This document shows, piece by piece, positions 17,250 to 25,088 of a DNA stretch of 64,000 bases. The stretch is taken from positions 112,727 to 176,726 of the forward strand of contig CAMEFI010000001.1 in the NCBI GenBank assembly GCA_945915475.1, read 5' to 3'. The notes under the pieces were generated by a model. The model made no database searches and was not told the origin of the DNA. It worked only from the letters and a program-made list of their open reading frames with translations. This stretch comes from an uncultured Clostridium sp. (GTDB taxonomy: Bacteria > Bacillota > Clostridia > Lachnospirales > Lachnospiraceae). Both the position numbers and the translations under genes were made by a program. Within the stretch, counting starts at the first letter, position 1. Every line of letters starts with the position of its first letter.

Positions 17250-17394
17250 ACAAGTAGCATATACTATATGAAATGGAATCTGAGGGCGGAACAGGCGGCC
17301 GCCACCCGTATGTTAGGAGATGTGGATTGTCACCCACCTATTCCATTTGCACACAAAAAAGATAACCTTATTATTTAGGTTATCTTTTTTGTGT
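17250..17394 (+). ncRNA. Unassigned structured small RNA
   Basis: About 145 bases between a consensus promoter and a 17-bp terminator hairpin. A closing stem AAATGGAAT (17271-17279) / ATTCCATTT (17340-17348) encloses a GC-rich hairpin (GGGCGG at 17284-17289 against CCACCC at 17302-17307, around the palindrome GGCGGCCGCC) and a second one (GTGG / CCAC, 17322-17337). GC content of the core is far above the AT-rich surroundings. A 36-codon frame (ATG 17268) crosses it but runs into the terminator and lacks a ribosome site. I cannot match it to 6S, SRP, tmRNA, RNase P or a riboswitch class I know. Confidence 0.65.
17351..17394. terminator. Strong bidirectional terminator
   Basis: A perfect 17-bp stem (17351-17367 with 17378-17394) containing GATAACC/GGTTATC and A6/T6 tracts. 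It ends the small RNA on the plus strand and the hydrolase gene on the minus strand. Confidence 0.9.
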
Positions 17395-17432
17395 ATAAAC
17401 ATATTTTCACTCACTTTGGATTCTATCAACAA

Positions 17433-18491
17433 TCAAAACCCTTTAAGATACTTCTCCAAAAACTTCAAATGGCAGTCCGCCAATCTTTCATACATCTCAT
17501 TTGCGTCCATTTTACCAACCAGTGCTTTCATTGGCACAAAGAATTTTGCATCGGTAAAACCAATGTGTTTCATATCTTTAAAAATCTCACACTCCACCGG
17601 TGCTTTTGTATCAAATAAAGACCTTGTCTCCACATTATAATTCTCTACACAGCAGATTTGCAAAAATGGCTTTGTCATCACCATTCCCTCATAGTCGCCA
17701 AATACCCCGCCATCGATATTAATGCCACAGGCAATTTCCTCCTCATGCTGGCAGAGGTAGTAAGCGGTTGCACCTCCCAGAGAATGCCCGGTTGCTCCAA
17801 TTCCCTTTGAAAAATCAATCCATTTCCCATAGCGTTCCTTTAATGCACGAACCACACACATGGTATCCTTTCCCCATTCCGAAACACGTTCCATGATATA
17901 CCGTGTATGCTTTCTTTGAAATGCGTCAAACTGTTGATAAACCTCTTCGTTTGTTCCCTTCTTCTTTAATAACATTGCCTGGGAAATGAGCGTAGCCAAT
18001 ACATTATCATACATCATTTTATTGATTTTTTTATCGTACAAATCATATGTACCATCTTCATATTCATTTATGATTGCCTCATTTGCATGCCCCACAGACG
18101 CAACGATATAACCGTTGGACGCCAGTTCACAGCACAGAAATGTATTACACTCCACATAAGCATTATACCCATGATTAAATATCACTAATGGGAATTTTCT
18201 ATCTTCCACATGTTCTGCATTTTCATAGTAATCGGCTTTTAACATTTCTTCCGATACTGCTTTTGTATGGTATGCTTTCTGAAGTGCCTGTAATTTACGT
18301 TCCGTAAAGATATCTGCCCGCTCCATATCTTTCACAGACTCCTTCAAAGCCGGATAGTACATCCGGACCGCAATTTTGCGAAATCCCTCTCCCGGACCTA
18401 ACACTTCTTTCCGCTCATTGTCTATTACGGTAAAACATTCTGTGCCTACAGCATACTCGCCGCTGATATAATTGGGTAATATTATTTTCAT
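17433..18491 (-). CDS. PAF-acetylhydrolase-like serine hydrolase
   Basis: About 352 residues from the ATG at 18491 (AGGAGG six bases ahead; an in-frame ATG 18 bases earlier is inside that site). The nucleophile is in ATGHSLGGATA (about residue 245), the Asp in INIDGGVFG and the His in DMKHIGFTD, a full triad. The region LVIFNHGYNAYVECN supplies the oxyanion loop. The closest family I recognise is platelet-activating factor acetylhydrolase, isoform II type. No signal peptide is present, so it should act in the cytoplasm. Its control region carries a direct repeat (18506-18555). Confidence 0.8.
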   Translation of the reverse strand: MKIILPNYISGEYAVGTECFTVIDNERKEVLGPGEGFRKIAVRMYYPALKESVKDMERADIFTERKLQALQKAYHTKAVSEEMLKADYYENAEHVEDRKFPLVIFNHGYNAYVECNTFLCCELASNGYIVASVGHANEAIINEYEDGTYDLYDKKINKMMYDNVLATLISQAMLLKKKGTNEEVYQQFDAFQRKHTRYIMERVSEWGKDTMCVVRALKERYGKWIDFSKGIGATGHSLGGATAYYLCQHEEEIACGINIDGGVFGDYEGMVMTKPFLQICCVENYNVETRSLFDTKAPVECEIFKDMKHIGFTDAKFFVPMKALVGKMDANEMYERLADCHLKFLEKYLKGF

Positions 18492-18505
18492 TCTACTCCT
18501 CCTCT

Positions 18506-18555
18506 TCATTTATTATATCATTTCACTTTTTATAGTATCATTTATTATATCATTT
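18506..18555. repeat. 18-bp direct repeat before the hydrolase gene
   Basis: TCATTTATTATATCATTT occurs at 18506-18523 and, identically, at 18538-18555, 32 bases apart. Each copy contains TATAAT on the minus strand, so the repeat may duplicate a -10 region or an operator. Confidence 0.65.
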
Positions 18556-18598
18556 ATCGACTCATTTTATTTACATTTTCACAAATTCCAACTATCAC

Positions 18599-18628
18599 TA
18601 GACAGCCCCCCACCTCAATTGGTATAAT
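18599..18628 (+). promoter_or_regulatory. Promoter of the GH13 gene
   Basis: TAGACA (18599-18604) and TATAAT (18623-18628) with an 18-base spacer, 45 bases ahead of the start codon, which follows GAGGAGG. Confidence 0.55.
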
Positions 18629-18673
18629 ATGGCTTAGACAACATGCAAAAGCATAAATGAGGAGGAAAAGCAA

Positions 18674-20500
18674 ATGGCTTGGTATGACGAGGCAGTATTT
18701 TATCACATTTACCCATTAGGGATGACAGACGCACCGAAACAAAACTCTTATGGTGAACCGGAGCACCGGTTGAACACATTAATCCCTTGGATTTCTCATA
18801 TCAGAGAAATCGGATGTAATGCACTTTACATCGGTCCGCTTTTTGAATCCGTTGGACACGGTTATGAAACAACTGATTATAAGAAACTGGACAGCAGACT
18901 TGGTACCAATGAAGACCTGACCAATTTTGTGGCAGAGTGTCACAAACAGGGAATCCGTGTTATTTTGGACGGTGTATTTAATCATACAGGAAGAGATTTC
19001 TTTGCATTTCAGGATATTAAGAAAAACCGGGAGAATTCCCCTTACAAAGACTGGTATTGCAATGTGAATTTCGGTGGAAACAATGAATATAACGATGGAT
19101 TTTCTTATGAAAACTGGGGCGGATATAATCTGCTTGTAAAACTGAACCAGCACAATCCTGCAGTTCGTGACTATATCTGCGATGTCATCCGGTTCTGGGT
19201 AAGTGAATTTGACATTGACGGTATCCGTTTGGATGCGGCAGATGTACTGGACTTTAACTATATGCAGGCACTTCGCCAGGTGGCAAATGAGGTTAAGCCG
19301 GAGTTCTGGCTGATGGGCGAGGTTATTCACGGTGATTACAGCCGTTGGGTGAATGAGGGTACGCTCCATTCCGTTACCAACTATCAGTTGCACAAGGCAC
19401 TGTATTCCGGACACAACGACCACAACTATTTTGAGATTGCCCACACCGTAAAGCGCCTTTATGACATGGGTGGTAGCCGTCCGGACGGCTTGAAGCTTTA
19501 CAACTTTGTGGACAATCATGATGTGGAGCGTATTTATACAAAACTGAACAACAAACAGCATTTCTTCCCGACCCACATTCTGATGTATACCTTACCGGGA
19601 GTTCCGTCCATTTACTACGGCTCTGAATTTGGTATTGAGGGAAGAAAAGAGAAGTTTTCCGATGACTCCCTGCGTCCGGCTCTTTCCTATGAGGATTATA
19701 AGGATGCAATCAATACTAACGATTATACAAAATTGATTGCAGCTCTTGGTAAAACCCGCCAGAAGGCAAAACCATTATCCTATGGTGACTACAAAGAACT
19801 GGTTCTTACCAACCAGCAATATGCATTTTCACGAAGCTGCAACGGACAGACGGTTCTTGTGGCAGTCAATAACAGTGACGATGATGTTACCTTGAACCTT
19901 CCGGCAGGAAATGCGTCTGAATATGTAGGTGCACTTTCCGGCACCCACGTTGCGGTAAATGGTGGTTCCATTTCCGTAAATGTGAAGGGTAACTTCGGTG
20001 ACATCTGGCTGCCTGCTGATTTAGCAGATACCGATGTAGAACCTGTGGAAATTGAGACAAATGCCGCAGTAGAAGAAACTGCAACAGAAGACAATGTTTC
20101 TAATGAGAATACGGCAGATGAGAATGTTCCAACCGGGAATACAGCAGAAGTAGATGCTCCAACTGAAAATCCAACAGAAGTAAATGTTCCAGAGGAAAAT
20201 GCAGCAAATGAAAATGTTCCAACTGAGAAACCGGCTGAAGAAATTGTAACCGATGAGAATTTGTCAGACGAGGAGCCGGCTGAAAAGGTTGTCACCGATG
20301 AAAGTACAACAAAGGATTCTGCTGACGCAAAAGCCTCAACCGCTCCAAAATCCTACGAGGATATGACCATCGAAGAGTTACAAGAAGCCATTCTGGAACG
20401 TATGAGAAGAAATGGTCCTGTTACCGACCAGATGAAGAAAGATGTTGCAGAAAATGTATATCACGATTCTCTGGTAAACTGGATCAGAAGTTTTCACTAA
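18674..20500 (+). CDS. GH13 alpha-amylase family enzyme with acidic repeat tail
   Basis: 608 residues without a signal peptide. The GH13 barrel occupies about 1-375: DGVFNHTG (region I), GIRLDAADV with the nucleophile Asp (region II), WLMGEVIHGD with the acid/base Glu (region III) and FVDNHDVERI with the transition-state Asp (region IV). A beta-sandwich follows to about 450. Residues about 455-555 are a degenerate Thr/Glu/Asn/Val/Pro repeat, then a terminal helical part (YEDMTIEELQEAILERMRRN...). It should cleave maltodextrin or cyclomaltodextrin in the cytoplasm. The tail is unusual for an intracellular amylase. Confidence 0.9.
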   Translation: MAWYDEAVFYHIYPLGMTDAPKQNSYGEPEHRLNTLIPWISHIREIGCNALYIGPLFESVGHGYETTDYKKLDSRLGTNEDLTNFVAECHKQGIRVILDGVFNHTGRDFFAFQDIKKNRENSPYKDWYCNVNFGGNNEYNDGFSYENWGGYNLLVKLNQHNPAVRDYICDVIRFWVSEFDIDGIRLDAADVLDFNYMQALRQVANEVKPEFWLMGEVIHGDYSRWVNEGTLHSVTNYQLHKALYSGHNDHNYFEIAHTVKRLYDMGGSRPDGLKLYNFVDNHDVERIYTKLNNKQHFFPTHILMYTLPGVPSIYYGSEFGIEGRKEKFSDDSLRPALSYEDYKDAINTNDYTKLIAALGKTRQKAKPLSYGDYKELVLTNQQYAFSRSCNGQTVLVAVNNSDDDVTLNLPAGNASEYVGALSGTHVAVNGGSISVNVKGNFGDIWLPADLADTDVEPVEIETNAAVEETATEDNVSNENTADENVPTGNTAEVDAPTENPTEVNVPEENAANENVPTEKPAEEIVTDENLSDEEPAEKVVTDESTTKDSADAKASTAPKSYEDMTIEELQEAILERMRRNGPVTDQMKKDVAENVYHDSLVNWIRSFH

Positions 20501-20546
20501 TTCATATACACCATCAGCATATGGACAATTGTTTTATTCAATAATT

Positions 20547-20641
20547 AAAAGCACCAGTTCACTTGAACCGTCCCCAAAAGTCAGACCTAAATTCTAACGA
20601 AAAGTGGTCGGTTCAGCGATAGCTCTGGTGCTTTCTTTTTA
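20547..20641. terminator. Terminator stem interrupted by a REP-like insert
   Basis: AAAAGCACCAG (20547-20557) pairs with CTGGTGCTTT (20625-20634), followed by CTTTTT. The 67-base interior carries TTGAACCGTCCCC and CGGTTCA, the reverse of GGGGACGGTTCA, a sequence I associate with ends of REP/RAYT-type elements in clostridia, plus GACC/GGTC pairing. It separates two convergent genes. Confidence 0.6.
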
Positions 20642-20644
20642 GAA

Positions 20645-20872
20645 TTACTCCATCTCTTCATCCAGAATCCCTTTGTTCTCCTTTTCCACCCGCTCCTGTG
20701 CCAGACGTTCCGTCTCTTTTATCGCTGCATCATGCCCTGTTAGTGCCGCAAAGGGTGCAAACTGTGCAGCCCTGTCCATAAGTGGCATATGGGGATGCTT
20801 CTCAGATACATGATGTGGCAGATTGATAATATCCTCATAGGAATTCTCCTTCTTCCCTGTGTTATCTGTCAT
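20645..20872 (-). CDS. YolD-like small partner of Y-family polymerase
   Basis: 75 residues. The core HMPLMDRAAQFAPFAALTGHDAAIKETERLA is the conserved pattern of small proteins encoded directly after UvrX/ImpB-type polymerases in Firmicutes. The gene overlaps the polymerase gene by four bases (ATGA), implying translational coupling. Its biochemical role is not known to me; a stabilising or recruiting partner in translesion synthesis is an inference. Confidence 0.8.
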   Translation of the reverse strand: MTDNTGKKENSYEDIINLPHHVSEKHPHMPLMDRAAQFAPFAALTGHDAAIKETERLAQERVEKENKGILDEEME

Positions 20873-22392
20873 GCCTTATGCCCTCCTATCTGACGGTTTC
20901 TCTCCATGGTAGTCGCCCCTTCCTGTAAATTCATGCCCTTTAGCATGGCATTCCTGCCATACTTCTTCTTTACCTGCAGCATCGCCTCCTGGAGCCTGCG
21001 TTCCTTTGATAGTACCTCCTGCTCTTCCTCCCGTTCCTTTGCCTGCTCTTCATAATCAGTAAATAAACTCAACTGCTCATAAGTATCCTGTTGTTCTACT
21101 TCCTCTTCATCCACCAGACGGCCGGCTGTTATATTCACCCTGCGAATTAGCAGTTTGGGATTCACAATTCTGTCATATAACGCTAAAACTGCATCAGTAA
21201 GCAGCCGGGTAGATGATGTCGGTTTCTCCAGATTCGTTGTTCCATGGGCATGCTTTGGAACCTGCCTTCCATAATGATCCGTGGTGACCTCTCCCCGATA
21301 CTGTTTCCGGATATCCGGATTGGTCAGATTATCAATATCATATCCAATGGTCAGCACAATCTGATCCGTTAGGAAATGTTTGTCCACCAAATCCAGTGCC
21401 AGCAAATCTGCCATCTCACGGACAATCAGCCTGCCCTTCTCGAATTCATAGGGACACTGTAACACCTGTCCGGAGCTTACACTATTCACGCTTGGTTTGT
21501 ATGCCTTAATCAAATCCATGGTAACCGGCTCCCATCCCCAGGCATGGTCAATCAATAACTCTGCATTGATTCCAAATAACCGGTACAACAAGTCCTCATT
21601 ATAATAATCCTCCGGCTTACCGAGAGAACACCTCGCAATATCACCCATGGTATACAGTCCATGGGCTTCCAGCTTATTCTGATACCCACGCCCCACTCTC
21701 CAGAAATCCGTCAGCGGTCTGTGATTCCACAAAATTCTCCGGTAACTCATCTCATCCAGATGGGCAATACGGACTCCATTCTTGTTCGGTTTTACATGCT
21801 TTGCCACAATGTCCATGGCAACCTTGCACAGATACAGATTGGTTCCGATTCCTGCGGTAGCTGTAATTCCAGTATTCTCCAATACATCCTGTATCATCCG
21901 CTGTGCCAGTTCCCTGGCAGTCATCTTGTAGGTATTCAAATAATGCGTCACGTCCATAAACACTTCATCTATGGAATACACATGGATATCCTCCGGTGCC
22001 ACATACTTCAAATAAATATCATAAATGCGGGTGCTATATTCAATATAATGTGCCATCCGGGGTGGTGCCACAATGTAGGAAACCGCCAGCTCCGGATGCT
22101 GTTCCAATTCATCTGCAAAATGAGATTCTCCTGTGAACTCTCCTTGTGGTGCCCTGCTCCTGCGGCTTCCATTGACTTCCTTTACCCTCTGTACCACTTC
22201 AAACAATCTTGCACGCCCCGGAATTCCATAGGCTTTGAGCGAAGGGGAAACGGCAAGACAAATGGTCTTCTCTGTCCTTGCCGAATCTGCCACCACCAGA
22301 TTGGTATTAAGGGGGTCGAGCCCCCGCTCCACACATTCCACCGAGGCATAAAATGATTTTAAATCAATTGCAATATAACTATGCTGTTCCAT
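20869..22392 (-). CDS. Y-family DNA polymerase (ImpB/MucB/SamB, UvrX-like)
   Basis: 507 residues. The catalytic palm motifs are IAIDLKSFYASVECVERGLD at the N-terminus and YSIDEVFMDVT near residue 140. A helix-hairpin-helix region (about 210-255) and little-finger domain follow, then a C-terminal charged tail (about 430-507) that is longer than in DinB. It performs translesion synthesis. No LexA box was evident in the short upstream gap. The C-terminal tail may bind the clamp or the small partner. Confidence 0.9.
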   Translation of the reverse strand: MEQHSYIAIDLKSFYASVECVERGLDPLNTNLVVADSARTEKTICLAVSPSLKAYGIPGRARLFEVVQRVKEVNGSRRSRAPQGEFTGESHFADELEQHPELAVSYIVAPPRMAHYIEYSTRIYDIYLKYVAPEDIHVYSIDEVFMDVTHYLNTYKMTARELAQRMIQDVLENTGITATAGIGTNLYLCKVAMDIVAKHVKPNKNGVRIAHLDEMSYRRILWNHRPLTDFWRVGRGYQNKLEAHGLYTMGDIARCSLGKPEDYYNEDLLYRLFGINAELLIDHAWGWEPVTMDLIKAYKPSVNSVSSGQVLQCPYEFEKGRLIVREMADLLALDLVDKHFLTDQIVLTIGYDIDNLTNPDIRKQYRGEVTTDHYGRQVPKHAHGTTNLEKPTSSTRLLTDAVLALYDRIVNPKLLIRRVNITAGRLVDEEEVEQQDTYEQLSLFTDYEEQAKEREEEQEVLSKERRLQEAMLQVKKKYGRNAMLKGMNLQEGATTMERNRQIGGHKA

Positions 22393-22461
22393 TCATTTGC
22401 GCCTCCTTATTGATCACTATTCCCAAATCTCTTTCTATATATTAGGTGATTACCATAAAAT

Positions 22462-23793
22462 TCATTTCACCTTCCAATACCCACTTTTATTAGACCCAAT
22501 TCTTTCAATCAGTCCTTTTGATTTAAGAGATGCTATTATTCTATTAATGGTTCGTAACGATTTGTTACAATTTCCGACCAGTTCAGCTGTCGTTAAATGA
22601 TTATCTTTTCTAAGCCATTCCAATACTTCACTCTCCGTTTCACTTATTGTGTCATTTTTTATGTCATGACTTGGCATAATATTTCTATTGACTCTTGAAA
22701 AACGCAGAGTAAAGTCAGTATCTGTATTCAGATAACTCACATTTACCGCATTCTCGTTACATAAATTATAAATTTTCCTTATTCCTGATCCAAAAGTTTC
22801 AACATCCTTACACAAATATAAGGTTTTTGCAATCACTTCATTTCGCAAAAAAGAATGAATATCTCTTTTAGCAAAATCTTCCGGCTTAAATTCGTTGGCA
22901 AATGAGCCTGGATTAATAATTTCAATTCTATCTGCGTAAATATCTATTTCATGTTGAACTGAACCATCATATCTCGCATGTGCAAAACAATTTACGATAG
23001 CTTCTCTTAACGCATCAATTGGCACCTCTGGAGTTTCCACCCTATGCAATCCATCCTCACCAAGCCGGGAACTCCATCTTATATTCTTAACAATATATCC
23101 CATCGCTGCATTTATTAATTCAAAAATATTGCCTTCTATTCGTGAAATATCCAAAAATGTATCCTTGTGTTCTGTCGCAAACACAGCCATTTTTAATGTA
23201 ATAGGTTTGTTTTTTGAAAAGAGAACACGTCCTGCATTTGTTATTTGTGAACCATTTATCAACCCAAGTTTTTCAATCAGATTATACTTCTCGCGTCCTA
23301 ATTCCGGTAATCTGCCACACGCCACTGCATTATCATAGAATTGCATAAGAGTATCTCCATCAATATCCTCAATGGTATCCTTGGATGACTGGTTTTCCCA
23401 ATTTTCTTCATACTCCTGTGCAATCATCATTCTCCGAAGTTCACTTGGAGTCATCTCTCTGTCTTCATCTGCAACTCTTTTGTAATATTTTCCAAAAGCT
23501 GAGTATGGTTTATCCCTACCTTCAAAAATAACCTTTATTATTTCTACATCATCAACAGTATCCGTCAATATCTCCGGAAAAATCTGTGGTTTAATTGCTT
23601 CATAAATCTTTCGTGAAATATCTCGTAATGTAGAATCATTTATCATAAATTGGTTTGGACTTCCATCATTTTTTAATCCAAAATAAATAGTTCCATGACC
23701 ATGTTTATTTAGAATACCGGATATTGAAATCATTGCCTCATTTAACTCACCAGTAGTTTTTTTGAATTCATTCATTTCATCTTCTCTAAGCAT
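22462..23793 (-). CDS. AlbA_2-domain ATP-binding regulator (Schlafen-like)
   Basis: About 443 residues from the ATG at 23793 (GGAGG eight bases ahead). The N-terminal AlbA_2 domain (EFKKTTGELNEAMISISGILNKHGHGTIYFGL, about 5-115) is followed by a HATPase_c-like domain with PIDALREAIVNCFAHARYDG and GSGIRKIY (about 240-360), and a C-terminal winged helix (about 385-443). Proteins of this kind are common in accessory regions of Firmicutes; suggested roles include transcription control and defence. Its promoter is overlain by repeats, so autoregulation is likely. Confidence 0.8.
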   Translation of the reverse strand: MLREDEMNEFKKTTGELNEAMISISGILNKHGHGTIYFGLKNDGSPNQFMINDSTLRDISRKIYEAIKPQIFPEILTDTVDDVEIIKVIFEGRDKPYSAFGKYYKRVADEDREMTPSELRRMMIAQEYEENWENQSSKDTIEDIDGDTLMQFYDNAVACGRLPELGREKYNLIEKLGLINGSQITNAGRVLFSKNKPITLKMAVFATEHKDTFLDISRIEGNIFELINAAMGYIVKNIRWSSRLGEDGLHRVETPEVPIDALREAIVNCFAHARYDGSVQHEIDIYADRIEIINPGSFANEFKPEDFAKRDIHSFLRNEVIAKTLYLCKDVETFGSGIRKIYNLCNENAVNVSYLNTDTDFTLRFSRVNRNIMPSHDIKNDTISETESEVLEWLRKDNHLTTAELVGNCNKSLRTINRIIASLKSKGLIERIGSNKSGYWKVK

Positions 23794-23815
23794 AATCATT
23801 ACCTCCATGATTTAT

Positions 23816-23875
23816 ATTATAGCCATTTTGGCATAATAAATCAATTATTTTGGCATAATAAATGGCACAATAATC
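23816..23875 (-). promoter_or_regulatory. Promoter with 17-bp direct repeats (AlbA_2 gene)
   Basis: ATTTTGGCATAATAAAT occurs at 23825-23841 and 23847-23863, 22 bases apart, with a weaker TGGCACAATAAT from 23863. The minus-strand promoter TTGATT (23844-23839), 17 bases, TATAAT (23821-23816) has the first copy inside its spacer. This fits repeated binding of a dimer on one helix face. Confidence 0.7.
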
Positions 23876-23883
23876 TTTTAAAT

Positions 23884-24044
23884 GAAGAAAGGCTCTGCCA
23901 AAGCAGAGCCCCAGACATTTTCTTTCGAGATACAATCTCTAGCCAGATTGTGGTAAACGTCAAACCCGTATAAAGCTCATAAGGCACTGCTCTCTGGCAC
24001 AACACCTTATTTCAACACTTGGCAGACACTCACGTTGCCTGGCT
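23884..24044 (-). ncRNA. ssrS: Probable 6S RNA
   Basis: About 160 bases from a predicted start near 24044 to a terminator. GCCAG near the 5' end can close with CTGGC near the 3' side. A central arm ATAAGGTGTTGT pairs with GCAGTGCCTTAT (wobbles allowed), flanked by unpaired purine-rich stretches, a promoter-mimic bulge layout. The terminator is GGCTCTGCC/GGCAGAGCC followed by TTTCTT (23884-23910). Size, the single long helix with a central bulge and the solitary location fit 6S RNA; no covariance model was run. Confidence 0.5.
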
Positions 24045-24049
24045 TTGAT

Positions 24050-24080
24050 ATTATACTACCTTCTGTAAAAAATATGTCAA
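24050..24080 (-). promoter_or_regulatory. Promoter of the probable 6S RNA
   Basis: Minus-strand TTGACA (24080-24075) with TAGTATAAT downstream: TAGTAT gives a 16-base and TATAAT (24055-24050) a 19-base spacer. Confidence 0.55.
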
Positions 24081-24155
24081 TCCAAAATTTTGAATTCATC
24101 AAAATTTAATATATTTAGGAAATTATTATTTTCAAATACATCAAATTCAATATTT

Positions 24156-24716
24156 TCAAAAGCATTCTCTGAAAATCTGTTCAATCTCACCTATATCAAG
24201 CGCCTTGTAACCACCAGGCATAACTATCGTACCCTTCACAAGATCCGGAATCATTTCCTTAGTTGCTCCAAGTTCAGTAATGTTTAATACAAGTCCTAGT
24301 TCCTTCATCCAGTTTTCCATTGCTGTAAGTCCTTCAGATGCAATTTGTTCATCTGTCTTTCCTGTGCCATCAACATCCCATACATTCTTTGCAAAACGAA
24401 CAAACTTTGAAAGACCATAAGGCATAATATGCTTATAATAAGGCAATGAAACCGCAGCCAGTGTCATACCATGGGTTGCATCTGTACAGGCTCCCACAGA
24501 CTGACCAAGCATATGTACCATCCAGTCTGTTGACTTTGCTTTGGCAACCAATGTATTCAGTGCCCAGGTTGCAGACCACATGATATTACTCCTTGCTTCA
24601 TAATCCTGTGGATTCTTATTTGCAATACGGCTAGAATGTATAACAGACTTCATCAATCCTTCACTGATATAATCACTTGTATTATCATCTTCTCCCGAGA
24701 AATACTGCTCACATAT
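24156..24716 (-). pseudogene. C-terminal fragment of iron-containing alcohol dehydrogenase
   Basis: From about HICEQYFSGEDDN to the stop the peptide is the C-terminal half of a BdhA/YqhD-type NADPH alcohol dehydrogenase; His residues of the metal site are seen in HMLGQSVGACTDATHGM. The N-terminal half with the GGGS cofactor loop is missing. The frame extends further upstream only because the opposite strand encodes a MerR fragment. The join lies near 24716-24722. Confidence 0.8.
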
Positions 24717-24719
24717 ATG

Positions 24720-25067
24720 GTACGTTCCTCCGGCATTCGCAAATTTTCGGAATCTGAAATAGAAGCACTTCGTGTGATTGAGTGTCTCAAGAAAACCGGT
24801 ATGGAAATCAAGGATATCAAACAGTTCATGGACTGGTGTGCCGAAGGGCCTTCTACTTATACGAAGCGAAAAAAACTCTTTGAAGACAGAAAGAAAGCCC
24901 TTGAAGAACAACTTCAAGAGCTTGAAAAAAATATGGCAATGCTTCAGTTCAAATGCTGGTATTATGAGCAGGCAATTTCTGATGGTAACGAAGACCGTCT
25001 TAATACAATCATTCCTGATCATCTACCTGCGGATATAAAATCTATGTACGAGTTTGCACACTCTTAG
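24720..25067 (+). pseudogene. MerR-family regulator lacking its N-terminal helix-turn-helix
   Basis: RSSGIRKFSESEIEALRVIE...MEIKDIKQFMDWC followed by a coiled coil (KKALEEQLQELEKNMAMLQFKC) is the second half of the MerR DNA-binding domain and the dimer helix. The recognition helix is absent, and upstream bases belong to the oppositely oriented dehydrogenase fragment. In intact loci of this kind the regulator controls aldehyde or redox genes like those found beside it. Confidence 0.7.
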
Positions 25068-25088
25068 AAGTTACATTTCACTGTATCC

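Noticed and set aside
17320..17640. 106-codon plus-strand frame after the small RNA
   Set aside because: It starts inside the RNA, crosses the strong terminator and then is antisense to the hydrolase gene.
20040..20330. Short repeats resembling a CRISPR-like array
   Set aside because: They are degenerate codon repeats encoding the acidic tail of the GH13 enzyme, without constant repeats or spacers, and no cas genes are present.
24156..25022. 288-residue minus-strand protein
   Set aside because: Its first third is the antisense of a MerR gene; only the dehydrogenase C-terminal part is genuine.
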